Assembly (NCBI RefSeq): GCF_910592395.1
Contig: NC_088322.1
Location: 9,543,431-9,607,430 of the forward strand
From: Lineus longissimus
Taxonomy: Eukaryota; Nemertea; Pilidiophora; Heteronemertea; Lineidae
Direction: 5' to 3'
Length of the DNA: 64,000 bases
Below the pieces are notes generated by a model. It had not been told where the DNA came from. It ran no database searches and worked only from the letters and a program-made list of their open reading frames with translations. Shown piece by piece: positions 12,801 through 24,866 of the stretch. The position numbers and the translations under genes are program-made. Position 1 is the stretch's first letter; each line of letters opens with the position of its first letter.

Positions 12801-15800
12801 GTTTGGGTGAAAGGTGTGAATGTTAAGCACCTCTTTAAGCCCCAGAACACTCTGAGATGACAATATAGTTCTTTGAGACCGGCTTGTCTAGAGAAAGTGC
12901 TAAGAATTGAACATTAACTTTTTTAACAAACTCATTTTTCTTGTGACAAAATATTCACCAATTTGCTTTCTACTTTTGACATTTTTTTCACACCGTTAAA
13001 GTATACGGCATTTAGCAAATCAAAAAGAAGTAGGACAGTTGTCCAGGTAACAAACGTCGACTGAAAATGTTCCCACAATTTGCAATCAAAGATGGTGCAT
13101 CTTGGAAATGAAATTTGGGTCAAATAATTGCAGATTTTGCAAAAACCATGGGAAATGTTCTTTTATACTTTTCGAGCAGCTGAAATAATCGTCGACGGGC
13201 TTCCATCAACACAACGGATGCTTGTTGCAGTATTCATCCAAATTCTTTAAACAGGAAGTCATCTTTCCTCATCAACAAGATAATCGTCAGAAGATGACTT
13301 CGATAATTGCAATAATTGTGAGAGATGGTACAATTTTGAAATTGTGTATCATATTTCATACTCGTCAATGAGGGTAATGCATTTTCACAGTATTCTACTA
13401 TAAGATCAATTCGTACCTCACCAAAATTTTCTTAGTCGGTCAGGCTATTACACAAAAGATAGTACCTCCAAATTCACATATTACCACCAAATTTATGCAC
13501 AGTGGAACCTCCCTAATAGCAAACACCTCTCTGTTAAGGACAACCTCTCCATCAAGGACACTACTGCTGGTCCCAAATTAGTCATTTCCATTCAATTGGA
13601 CGGATCTAATCAGGGGACACCTCTCTATTAAGGACAGCAATTGTCAGTCCTAAGGATGTCCCTAATAGCAAGGTTCTACTGTAAATGTAAATTCGCCATG
13701 GTTTTTTTAACCAAAGTCTAAGGATTGGCCATGTTTGGACCCAGAACACCGGCAACCCACCGGTGCATATAGACAACGTTTCTGGTTGGTTAACCCCAAA
13801 TCCCAATACGCGGACGCACATTGTCAACTCAAACCCTTCGGATTGCTACTGTATAGGCCTACAATGTATACACAAACACACACACATATATAATGACAGG
13901 GTATAGGCCTATTTGGAACCAGCGAGCATACAGGGCCAAAGTGTAGGGTTGAGGAAACCTGAAAGGCTTCAAAGCTTTCGTACAATAGCTTCTTTCATGT
14001 GCAGATCTAATGAAAGGAGTTTGGAATTGGAAGTCAAAAGGTTGGTGAAAGGCCCCGAGCTAAACGCATTTGGAAAGAAAGGACTTTAGCCAGAAAAGGT
14101 TTGGTACAAGAAGCCCATACTACGTTTACTTGTATTATTGGACCTACAAGGGCTTTTGAGTTTAATTCGTCGCTGGTCTGCAGGGGGGCGAACAGGAGAG
14201 TTATAGATTTGTGGCGAGAGTGTTGTTTCACCTAGCTGTTGAAAGTCAATAATAAAACGAGAATCTTTCAAAAGATGTTAGTTTTTGAGACAAAAAAAAT
14301 TAAATTTTTCATCTTTTGGCGTTTTGAGTGGGACATATCCCCCCCCACCGTCCCCTCTCTGGAAGAAACACAGAAATCTTGACCTTATTGAAGATGCCAC
14401 ATGACGCCATGCAAACAACACCACGATTATTTAACATCGATCAACAAACAATGTATCGTTTGGAATACAAGGTCTTGGAGTTTTAAATAACAGCTAGAGC
14501 GATGACTTTCAGCTAATTCCCTGAAATAGGCTACTTGTTTTGTATTCGACGACAATTGGGGCCTGTAGTCAATATGACTATTTACCAATCTTCAAAAGAT
14601 GGCCGTTCAGTTGAAATAAGACAACTTGTCAAATATGTTTGTGTGGCAGTTAATTCCTCAGCTACGTTAAATGAAGCATATAATATAGCTCGTTGTCGCC
14701 TAAAATACAAGATATCACAGAAGATATAGCTGTTTTCGTCGCTTTATATAGCGATTAGAGACAGGAATGTCATGGTGTACATGTACGCAAAAACAATTTA
14801 ACCACAATTCGTCCTTGAAATACCCTATTGGCCTTGCATGGTTTCGATTTAATGTCAGATGAAACACATGTTTGCTGACAAAGCTGGTCCTCTCCCCAAG
14901 CGCTGAAGGTAATCTTGTGTTAGGATGCCTCATAGCCAAGTGCTTACCACTGCTGGCTACCACGGGTTCGCCCCCGGGGAGAACCCAGCCATTTCCGGAT
15001 GAACCGGTGTGGCTTTCAAGGAACTACAATTCCTGGCTCTTCACAACGCAGATGCATCAAATGAAATATTCGCAGTCTGTCAGATGAGACCTGGAGCCAT
15101 GGTCCCCACATAGGTTGACAGTAGCCTATAGTAGACTCCATACCTCCCGCAAAAGTCCAATAGGATTACAAGGCTGGTATAAAATTGATATGATGATGGC
15201 TCCCACAATCTTTTTTGGGATTGACACCCAATGCGTCTCTCCCGCAAAACTATCCTATCTCCATCTGCCCAGCAGACTACCTTCCCCTTCAACCTCTATG
15301 ATGGTTTCCTCATTCAGAAGTCCACTTTCTCGTGAGAATTTCAAAGGTAGTGAAATCTCCAGTCAAAAGCACCATGAAAATAAAGATGTTTACTGTCCTG
15401 CTAGTTCTTGAACACGGAGGTGAAGAGGACCTTTACTTGTTAAAACTGTTTGTGTGGCAGTAAATTGTAGGAATTATATTAAAAGGTTAAATGAAGCATG
15501 TAACATGCCTGATTGTCGCCAAATACAAGATATCAGAGAAGATGTTGTTTGTGTCATTTTGTGAAGTATAATCATCGCCAATAGTGGACGCCAAAAAAAG
15601 TTCAACCGCAAATTGCCCCACACATACCTTTATGATTGCCGAACAGGGTCACCAGTTAGAGTATCATGGATGGGCAAGCAGTTATGGGGTCGAGGGTGCA
15701 AATTCCCACACTTCTGCTCAACGTAGATTGCGACATTTGTTGCCAAATGCAAGAGAGAAACCTTGATCTGTTTGTGCTGCCCTGTATTGAGAGGCCCAGT

Positions 15801-18800
15801 CCGGGAATGAAACCCATGACCTTCTGCTCATATGGTGGTTGCAAATGTAGCCCTACCCCTTTGCAGCAATGCAAAGCCCAACTCAGCTCAACCCAGATGC
15901 AAGCTCAGACCAATCTTTGGTCTTTTGCTGCACATTGCCCACCCAGAAACCATAAACAGTATCAAAATATCGTACAAAACGTTCGTCTCTAATTCTCATT
16001 CCTCACAATAAACCCTCTGATAATCGCATCCTCCATTATACCACTGAATAGCAATTGCGGCTTAACGATGATAATCTCGAGTACTTTGAGTTTAAACGTC
16101 GCAGCGAGTGCACCGCATTACCCCGTGAAAAACTATCACAACTTGAAGAAGACACCGTGAAATCTGCGTATAATAACGGTGCATAAAAGACTTAACGTAT
16201 CATAAGAGACGATCGGGGACAATCGCTGTTCAAGCAAACGATCACGCCTTGATAATTCAGCACTCCATAGCCAGTCCAGGCCCTGCCCTTGTAATAGGCC
16301 AGCACCAAGGAGGGGGTCCTCACGCACAGCAGACCACGATTGTGCCACATTTACCCCTGGAGCCTTCAAAAGAGATCACCGTGAAAATCCGCTAATTCTT
16401 CAATGGATATTTCAATACGCGTCGTTTCGCATTATCATGAGGTCTAGTTTTTATGGGGTAGCTGGTGCACTTGATTTATGTCTTTGATATATATAGGGCA
16501 TTTTCGTTGGTTTGAGAAAGATTACTGGATGATCCGGGGGAGCCAACAGGATTTGTCCTGTATGCAGGTTCATCTAACCCGTTGACGACAGGCATTTTTT
16601 GGGGCTACCACCCTTTTGCGTGGTAGCCAGCAATGTTAACCACTAGGTTAAGAATCTCCTTTTAGGTATGATTTCCGTGTTCACCAATTGGCTACTGTCC
16701 CTTTAATCATGATGAGGGAACACCTATGCTGAAAAACAAAACATCACAAAAACTCACCTTATTTTTGGCACTTCCTTGTTAGGTTCGCTCGTCATTTCCG
16801 GCAGAGAATTTTTCCGCTCTCGCGTCAATGTCACATGACTGTTCATAGATTCATCACTTTGGTGATGCACCAGCGCACGAGTTGTTATTCCGTTTGGGGG
16901 ATGCACGTTTGAGATATGTAAACTTTCTATTGAACTGTTCGTCGGGTGAACGATGTGATTGGTTTTGTCCGGTTTAGGGGACGAACAGACGATACTGGAA
17001 CACCTACTGCACCGTGAACAGGGCCGGGATCCATCCTGGAAATAATAATGATAATAATAATGAGTTCTTAAAGCCCTTTTCACTGTATTATCTACTGCCT
17101 CAAAGCACTTTATAAGCGCAAACATACCCAGGCTATCCAGGAACCTTTCTGGGCCACAATCTGGCGCACACAAGGACATTTCAGGCCAGTTGGGGGTACA
17201 AAGAAGAGACAATTTTCGGTTAAAATGCATGTAGGCTACTGGCAAAATTACGGCTGCTGCCACATGGCGTTGGTAAGCCGTCACTGGGTTTTTGAACTGT
17301 TGTGACAGAAACATGACATCAATGTCACCAGATTTTTCACGCCATTTCGACGCATACCCTCGTTGTGGGATGTTGGAAAGCTGATTCTGTGCCCAAATGC
17401 AGTAGAAGTAGCACTCAACAAACGCTCACAAATAGCAAACGTAGAAGACGAATGCTACGAACCTTATCATGTGTTTGGCTGCTGCGGTTGACCGCCGAGT
17501 TGGAGTGAGATTGTTGTGAGTTGACGAGTGATGGCGGTGCCGGGCTCGTCGATTGACTCGTCCGGATACTGTTGGTCTGCGAACGTAGGATGTCATTCTC
17601 ACGTTGCAAGTCAGATACCTTGTGTTCCAAGCTGAAAATGAGACAAAGAGAGATATATGGAATGCATATAAATGTACATGTAGTGGAACTTCTCATCATA
17701 GCGGACACCTCTCCATTGAGGAGAACATCCCTCCCTCTGGCGATATCCAACCTGCGGTGGACCAGCATCTCCTAGTCCTATACTGAGACTAACAGGCCAA
17801 TTGCCTTAGACCTTCGATGATGATTATGATGATGATGATGATGATGAAAAAAGCCGAGGATAGAAAGCTTGACATCACTCCTTATCTACCACAGGTAGTG
17901 GTTCTCATAGCGCATCACCATTATGCATTATGGTATAACATGTTAGTAAGCTACCTGACTGAGTCATATATTGCCACCCGGCAGCAATTCCATGTCTTTA
18001 TTAAACTGGGACAAGTTCCGGCCTAATGCCCAGTTTAATAGTCACTCGGGCAAGAGCATCTTCCAGATGAGCACAATGACAAAAGACAGGAGAACATAGC
18101 ATTTGTTTTGGGAGAGGTACTGTTATCGCAGAGGACGTCATCCATGAAAAAGAACTTTAGAAGAAATGTATATTTCTTTATTTCTGCATTCAAAAAAACT
18201 TATCATTGCAGCACGCACGAATTAGCTGGTCTCGACTAAACTTTGCTTTGGACATGTTGGATCAATTCGAAAACCAAGAAGAAAGTTGAAGTTCTCATCC
18301 TAACTAAACCAGATATTTCTGTACAATGCAACTCATTCTTGCACACAGAATCAAACTCATCCTGGGCGGACATCAACCTTAACCAAAACAATGACTAACA
18401 TTACATTTTTCTGATAACTGTCCCTGTTCATTGATATCATTAATGTGATATCCTGTTTTTGCCGATGAAGCATGTTCCAGTTTTTATAGGGAGTGTTCAA
18501 CTAATAGCTGAGCTGCATGAGCAGTGTCAAGCATGTTTTTCGAAGTTGTTTGCAACTCCATGAAGGAATTTCTAGTACAGAATCAATCTGTGAAAGGGCT
18601 CATGGAATTATGTACCCCTCAAGAATGGTGGGTGCATGCCCCCTCCTCCGAATCCCAGATATATTTTAGGGGATATAAACAAAAGTCAGTGTAGCTCCTA
18701 CTTTTCAGAATGGCGGGCTTCAAACTAGAATGATTATGACAAGTACATGACTGTGTGGAAGTTATTGGAACCCATGACTTCAGGTCAAGATCAAGTCTTC

Positions 18801-21800
18801 CCCTCGAGCCACAACCCCCCCCCCAAAGGAAACTGATAAAATGTACAGTGGAGGTTCTGCCATGCACCCAGAGGTCAAATCAGTAGTTATTGATTTTATG
18901 CGTTATAGCCAAAGTGAAGTGTTGTTTCGCGTTCTACTCATAATATTTGCGGACTAAATATTGGCACATAATACCTCGCAAGGCACACACACGTTTGAAC
19001 CAGGAGTTGACTTGTGAATGGGCCGGAATCATGCAAAACAATAACATACGGCCAACAACACTTGTTGACCGTTTTGAAAGCTGGGGTCCATGAAAGCCAC
19101 TAGGGTATCAGCTATACTCCGTTTTAAAGGTTGTTGAAGTGGCGCACTTTAGAACAGAATATTCCAGTTCTAGCCATAGGCATGTCATTTCGGCGGTGTT
19201 CCCAAGAGTAGCCAGTGGAAACCAGTGCCGTACCAGTGGTTAATAGACGTGTCGTCCCAGTCAGTGAAGTTCCACTACCGGATGTCTGGTACCACTGGTA
19301 ACTAGTGGGATTTCCAGTGGAGTTTCAGTGGCAACAAATATGACAAATGGTGTTCAAGTACCAACCAGTGGAGTTCCAGGAGTAACCAGTGGAATTCCAG
19401 TGGTGATTTTTCTGTAGTATAGACAGTGCCAGTGTTCCAGTAGGAACAACTGGAATTCAACTGTAATAAACTGTTCAAAATATCTAGAAGTATGCCCGTA
19501 ATTGTAAGGGCAAATATTATTGAGCAGTAACGTTTTTTCTTAACTTACGATCTTCGTATTCTGAATATAGTGGCGACATCTGCACAGAGCGGCACGATTC
19601 CTTTCCGCGTGCTATTGACGACGAATGCCACAGCCTTAGCAGCAATTTCTTTATCTTCGACAAGGCCATTTAATCCGCTGCTGCTGCTTCCTGTAAAATA
19701 GAATTTGGGAGGAAATAAGAAGAAAAATGTCTAAAATATTATTATAACACCTTGAGTAGAGTTTGCCCTACCAGTTATACAAATCTTTGGAAAATGTCCT
19801 GTAATTTGTAAATAAGACGAAATCAAGAGATGAAATAAAATGCGGTCCTGATAATTGATGTACCTGAAATATCATGACTCTGAATATCTTCCAAATATGA
19901 TGGACCCATGACCGGCTAATAAGTTTATCCAATCATGGCATGACTCTCCATGTACTGTCACAGCATCCGCCCTCTTTGGACGGAGAGGGTTAATATTTTG
20001 ATGCGAAATCGGAAGATTGCCAATGACCAATCAACTGCCATGACACAAGGACTTACTACATAACAAACAGCGTAGTCCGTCCTTATCTTCCTGCGATTAC
20101 GAACATTTGGGTGACCGTAATGCCTGTGGTGAGATAACGATCACGCGATGTTCAACTTCTCAATATCATGTTGTCATTTTTAATCTTTACGTCCATTTTA
20201 CGACCTCTATAAAATTAAAAATCAAATTTCCTGTTTCCTTATTGAAGCTTCCAGTGCAATGTTTTCAGTTTTCTTATAATTTCAAGTACGGAAACACGTT
20301 TAAAAGGCATGGTACCACCAGGGAAGTGACTGGAATTTAATGATGGAATAAAGTGGTTCCATTAGGGAAGTGCCTTGATATAAGAAATAATGGTACCACC
20401 AGGGAAGTGTGACTTGACATGGAAGGTCATCTAAATGGCACCATCAGGGAAGTGACTTCTTGACATGGAAAGTAATGGTACCAACAGTGAAGTGTCTTGA
20501 GATGGAAGATAATGGAACCATAAGAAAACTGCTTGATATTGAAACTAATGGTACACACTGGTATCAATGGTATCGTTACACACTTGACTTCTCAACAGTA
20601 CATGTTGGTACGATAGGATGAAACATCATGTGTGGGGAGGGGGAGGGAATAGGGTTAAACAAATCTGTCCAATGTTCTACATGCCTCTCCCCTTTGTTTA
20701 CTAACAAATATCTGACCACCACAATCATGACAATGGCCCGTGCAAGGTCATGTTTATATTTGTCGATAATTGACCAAGTTCTTGATCTTATTAAGACAAT
20801 GTGGTGTCATGATCCATGTTAAAGGTGGCTGAGCCACCCCCCCTGCCATGGTAATCTTTCAGAAATGGGCTAAACTACAGTAGAACCTCTCTGTAAGGAC
20901 ACCCTCCGGACTGACTAGTGATGTTCCTAATAGAGAGGTGTCCTGACTTGTGAGGTCAAATTGAATGGAAACAACCAATTTGGGACCAAAATTAGTGTCC
21001 TTAATAGAGAGGTGTCTGCTAAGGGAGATTCTAATGTAGTTGCTTATCATTGAGTTGAATGTACTTTGCTTCGATGAGGTCTTAAGACTGCATTTTAAAC
21101 TGAGGCAGGTGTGGGGGGATCTTAGACCCCCAGAGAGAAAGTCCAGAGAAAAAAGATTTTGGTGGCCCTCTATTGGGCAGTTGATTTCTGTAGCCATACC
21201 TCTTACTACATGTAAGTCAACAAACAATAGGGCAAGTAGGGTAGGAGGAACCTTACCGGCTGTACATGTTCAAGATTCAGGGAGGACAGTGCCACCATTT
21301 GGACCCCCCAGCCCTTGCCTACAATGCTCGTTTTAAAAGGGTTAAAGTGTCTTGAGTCAGGTCCTGTTGTGTACAAAGAAGATTACGGCTTCAAAGTGCT
21401 TGTTCTCGCTAAAGAATGGCAGACCACTGATCACACCAGTGAACGCACAAAACCAGAGAATAAAGGAGGAGTTATACCCGGGCCATTGCATTCCCAAACA
21501 TAGTACAATACTCCATGGACCTTAGACTTACTTTTTACATGTATTCAGCATGACCAATGCATTGCCAGCAATAGAAGACATACGTTTTTACTATTTTAGG
21601 CTGAATTTTCAAACTTTATGCACCGTGCACAAGATTGAATCAATTGCAATTGATCCAAGAAAAAAAGCGTTTTTCCGTTGTTTGTGTCAGGCATGACCAT
21701 GGACTTTTATGAAGCGAGATAATTACAGGAATTAAACTTTATTTCTTTCAAAGAGGCCAGTTCAGCAGTTCCCTGAATGTAATGAAACAATTTATAAACA

Positions 21801-23896
21801 GCCCGAGTTTCAACCCTATTAATAGAGCGAGTGTCCATTTTAGACGACTTTTAACACAACTCCCGAGTCCCAAATATTGCAAAAAGGGAAAGTGGTTTAC
21901 AATTTACAATATTTCCTCTCTTCAGGCATCATTCACAGTATTTTAGATACCACCACTTAGTTGATTTTATCGGAAGACACATGCAATGCTTTTCAGAACA
22001 AGAACGCAGAACGGGATTTTTAAAGACTGCTTGTGTTTTTGGTTTACGACCATACGAACACAGTGCTCAATCTTTGGCCTTGAACTATCGTCTTATTATG
22101 TTGCTCTTTGATATAGTTACAGGAAGTCTTTTTATGAAAGAGTTAAGTGACTCAAGCACTCAGCTCAAGGGGTAAAGCATTCAAAGCCTATAATGAGAAC
22201 TTCGAAAAGGTCAACCCAACAACTATATGTATCAAAGTTTTTCCAATATTGGGGTGTGTGGCGGACCTTGGATCTACGAGAACGTGCTGCTATGCCAAGG
22301 GAGCACCGAACAACTCCGGATGTCAACTCATACCAGGTCTTTTTTTAATTAAGCGGGTGCCTTTCCAGGTCACAGGCCATTCCAAGTTCCCTTTGGTCTA
22401 CAGTAACCTTGGAACCTTGGTGTCCAATGCAGAACTTTGAGGGGAAGTTTGGATTCCTCAATCTTCAACACACACAGCCCAACCAGTTCCATCTTCTACG
22501 TTTCACTTAACTCCATTAACAACATGTAAATAGCCTAAAACCACTACGAAATAACCTCACATCAAGATATCTATCAAACCAGAAATTTATTCATAGGTTA
22601 TGAAAAAACTACAAAGATCTCACATTGAATCGATAAAGTTGTGAAAAAAGCCATTTGACAGATTGTGCATTGAAGTATGCAGTACCTTGGGGAGCATTCA
22701 TTATTTGAGAGCCCCTGGCATCAGTCCATCTTTACAGGATGAAGCCATCAGTTATGAATACTGGGAAGTATTTTCGTGGAAGGTAAGGTAATCATACATT
22801 CCTTTAAAAAAGTTGTCTGCTGGATGTGACCTGACAGACCCCCGTCGGATGCCAGGCACTGTTCCATAAGGAGACCTCTCTTTAAAGGACAGCATTTGTC
22901 AGCCCAAAACCATAAGAGACTTGCAGGGTCTGATGTCTTGTACATGGACAGAGAGAGAATGCCCCCCCCCCCCCACACACACACACAAGTTATGAAGTCT
23001 CCATAACACAAGTGTTGACTTTGTCCTCTGGGTGCCTCTGTCGGACAATAAAGAGGTCCTCTTTGGGGGCTTTATTGTTTGCTTGATTCTATGAAGGGCT
23101 TGAGACCTTGAGCAAGACACTATTCCTTATACATTTACATATTTTGCAAAAATACCCACTGCCACAAATGTCTACAACTTCCACAGGCAGCGCTGGAGTT
23201 GCCTGCACTGTGGAAAGTGTCTGTTGAAAAGATTGTGTTAGCGAGCACCTCTGCACTTGCAAGGAGTTCCTGGCAGAGACAGATTTTGTCTGGAGAAGGA
23301 TGATTTTGAGAATTATCATTTTCAACTTATTCTATACAGATACCATAAGCTACAGCATCATCACACCCCATTATCACTTACAAAATGCCCAACCGTGAGC
23401 AAAGAAATACTGAATGCTCCCCACGTGCATACATTGTACCCTCTTACATGTATGTGAAAAGTTACCAACATTCGACTCAAAATCCTCACCAAACGACACA
23501 ACTTAAACTTATTCGGAGAACGCTGAGTCAAATGTTAGTTCCTCATCTCAATATTTAAGTAAAAAACCAAACTTTAGGCGAACCAATTCAGACACAAACG
23601 ACCGACTTTACCATCCTGTCAAAACTAGGATGTCGAAAAGTTCTCAACTTTTCTGCGGTTGACGAATGTCGCAACATTTCTACCGACTTACCTAGATTCA
23701 GAGCAGAAAGTGACGATGATTCGTGTTCCCAGACGGGTAACCATGACGACCCAGCGTGTTCACTAAGCGGTGGACTCTGATCCGAACTATTTGTATCCAT
23801 TTCATGACATTTTTCAGAGCCAACCTCACAGTCGCAACTAAACTTCGGCCATATTGTTTTGGGCTTTAAATACAAGGGGGAAGGCGAACCAATCAT
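6884..23896 (-). CDS. CAP-Gly domain coiled-coil protein, 11 exons
   Basis: Exons (minus strand, in order): 23692-23896, 19549-19690, 17463-17631, 16758-17035, 9537-9622, 8965-9053, 8657-8838, 8270-8434, 7627-7766, 7270-7376, 6884-7063. Every junction has GT-AG ends and phases agree throughout, giving about 580 codons. Residues 1-115 have low complexity, then a short charged alpha-helical region. Residues ~116-135 (LEHKVSDLQRENDILRSQ) and ~294-323 (KLAEELGAARKEIEILK) look like coiled coil. Exon 4 carries a CxxCxxC-type cysteine cluster (PCSRCSRCSS) and exon 8 has CKCSSC. A CAP-Gly domain spans ~442-515, with VVVKGERAGYIRYIG, FVGVELDAP, GRHDG and GKRYFYC. CAP-Gly domains bind EEY/F tails of tubulin, EB and CLIP proteins; GRHDG replaces the usual GKNDG. 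The tail is basic and Ser/Pro-rich. The first in-frame ATG is 23896-23894, but the ATG at 23800-23798 has a stronger Kozak context (GAAATGG). I do not recognise the orthologue. A cytoskeletal role is inferred from the domain. Confidence 0.85.
7270..7766 (-). other. CAP-Gly domain encoded by two exons
   Basis: This span encodes the diagnostic domain of the minus-strand gene. Exon 9 (7627-7766) gives the first half, ending ELDAP. Exon 10 (7270-7376) begins with VGRHDGFFNGKRYFYC and ends at VVCIITKK. The intron between them is phase 1 and splits the loop just before GRHDG. Glycines and aromatics expected for the fold are present (GYIRYIG, FVGVEL, GKRYF, HGVF). Confidence 0.88.
11140..11205 (-). 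repeat. tRNA-like SINE remnant
   Basis: The minus strand reads GTAGTGGCACGGGTCTCTGA and then GGTCCATGGTTCCATCCCC, matching the spacing and B-box style of a tRNA-derived element. The fold is broken, so a working tRNA is unlikely. Confidence 0.4.
11752..12582. mobile_element. 831-bp foldback element with 8-bp target duplication
   Basis: The ends are GGCTCTAGGAAAATTCGTCC and, inverted, GGTTACAGGAAAATTCGTCC. GTCTATTG directly repeats outside both ends (11744-11751 and 12583-12590). Each arm begins with about 13 tandem 15-18 bp units of GGGGACGAATTTTCC or GGGGACGAATTATCC. Inside these lies a second inverted repeat (CTACTAGCTAGTTACCTA and its complement) around a centre near 12150. It lies in intron 4 of the CAP-Gly gene. 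An 8-bp duplication is typical of hAT and a few other DNA-transposon groups. There is no transposase, so it is non-autonomous. Confidence 0.85.
12720..12785 (+). repeat. tRNA-like SINE remnant
   Basis: GGCGGAGTGGTTATAGAG resembles an A-box region, and GGTTGTGGGTCGTATCC a decayed B box, spaced about as in a tRNA. It lies just after the foldback element. Confidence 0.35.
13499..13683. mobile_element. CAGTAGAACC MITE, copy A (intron of CAP-Gly gene)
   Basis: Same family as the copies at 20876, 35954, 41740 and 57534: terminal CAGTGGAACCTCC and GGTTCTACTG inverted repeats, with internal CTATTAAGGACA motifs. It lies within the 7.1-kb intron 4. Confidence 0.75.
14626..15620. repeat. Pair of direct repeats 811 bp apart, each followed by tRNA-like sequence
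   Basis: GTTTGTGTGGCAGT followed by TTAAATGAAGCAT and ACAAGATATCA occurs at 14637 and again at 15448. About 180 bp are alignable. The first copy is followed by TAGCCAAGTGCTTACCACTG and GGGTTCGCCCC (near 14930-14980), the second by a comparable AGCAGTTATGGGGTCGAGG segment. Both resemble decayed tRNA-type heads. They lie in intron 4 of the CAP-Gly gene. Confidence 0.55.
17680..17730. mobile_element. CAGTAGAACC MITE fragment G
   Basis: Left-end-like sequence TAGTGGAACTTCTC followed by GCGGACACCTCTCC, then diverged sequence. It begins about 50 bp outside exon 3 of the CAP-Gly gene, in intron 2. Confidence 0.5.
17816..17850 (+). repeat. (GAT)n microsatellite
   Basis: A run of ATGATG units in intron of the CAP-Gly gene's exon 2-3 interval. 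It produces a poly-Met open frame that is not a gene. Confidence 0.8.
19205..19460 (+). repeat. Irregular CCAGTGG-rich repeat
   Basis: CCAGTGGAATTCCAGTGG-type motifs recur more than ten times without fixed spacing. It ends about 90 bp from exon 2 of the CAP-Gly gene, inside intron 2. Confidence 0.6.
20305..20560 (+). repeat. About 50-bp tandem repeat
   Basis: Five to six diverged copies of TGGTACCACCAGGGAAGTG followed by a CTTGACATGGAA-like segment. It lies in intron 1 of the CAP-Gly gene. Confidence 0.7.
20876..21040. mobile_element. CAGTAGAACC MITE, copy B (intron of CAP-Gly gene)
   Basis: Starts CTACAGTAGAACC and ends in a diverged copy of the inverted terminus (ATTCTAATGTAG). The centre carries GAATGGAAACAACCAATTT, also present in copies D and E. 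It lies in intron 1. Confidence 0.75.
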
Positions 23897-24866
23897 ACGA
23901 ACAGCCAATCACAACGTTTCCGAATTCGTTCAAAGTTACACCAGGTACACGTGAGCTGAAGTCCTTGTCGAAAACTATCAAATTAACATGGGTATAAATG
24001 TCAAATATAAATAATTGGTATGAATACCAAAAGGACTAACACTTTGTTTTGATTTTTAAAGATATTGTCCAGTGGGAGGCTATGGTAACAGCTCCCTAAG
24101 GCCCAAGTTCCTCCCGAAGAGTCAAGCCTTGTTTAGGGCCATAATTACTGCCACTGGCCTGGTGGAACAAATTCGAACGGACTGCCACTAAGATTTTATA
24201 AAGTAAAGAACTTGTAAAAGTTTACTCCACAGAAAAAGTATAACCTAATATGTCTTATATCATAGGCCTACTGGGTTCAAATTTGCCTGTCCCAAAACCA
24301 GTAATTTGCGGGGGTCTTTTTCTGTTATTTCAGAGCAATTTCTGATTTAAATTATGAAATCCGCGATTCAACCCTAAAGTTTATGCCTATCCCTATTTGA
24401 TCCTTGGTAAAAGGGCAGGACAAAAAGACAACGGCCTCATGTTAGTTCATGCTACACATGCGGCCAGGAATTCTGTAGCGCCATGCGTTTTTTAGATGTG
24501 CTTGGAAACAAAATCAGGCTTGAATTGTAGGGGGGGGGGGGTGATCGAATCAGGTGTAATCCCTTTGAATAAGGAAACCATGCCTTCTTCGCACCACTGA
24601 GTCAAAGCTTGACCGAAAAAGCCTTTGGCGGAAACAGTTGCGTTGGCAACGTGCGACCACACCCTAAAAAGTACTGTCGAGTGTCGGGCGCCGCACTTTC
24701 TCATAATCATTGCAATATTATTCTTCTTTACGGTTAACATTTTTCTTCTTCTTCGGCGTCAGCGGATAGTAAGTATAAGCAATGGGACATTGTTTTAGGC
24801 AAGTACTTGGTACTGTATGCCTGCTCCACTACGCCTTACCTGTGCCTGCCGTTAATTACGCAATAC

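Larger units (their letters stand above)
9623..16757 (-). other. Intron 4 of the CAP-Gly gene
   Basis: 7.1-kb intron. It holds the 831-bp foldback, MITE copy A, two tRNA-like remnants and the 14.6/15.4-kb direct repeats. No conserved nested gene was recognised. Confidence 0.75.
19691..23691 (-). other. Intron 1 of the CAP-Gly gene
   Basis: 4.0-kb intron carrying the 20.3-kb tandem repeat, MITE copy B and a heavily decayed MITE-like stretch near 22860-23070 (AGGAGACCTCTCTTTAAAGG). A poly-C/CA run lies at 22965-22987. Confidence 0.7.

Noticed and set aside
17817-18026. Frame starting with poly-Met
   Set aside because: Made by a GAT microsatellite inside an intron.
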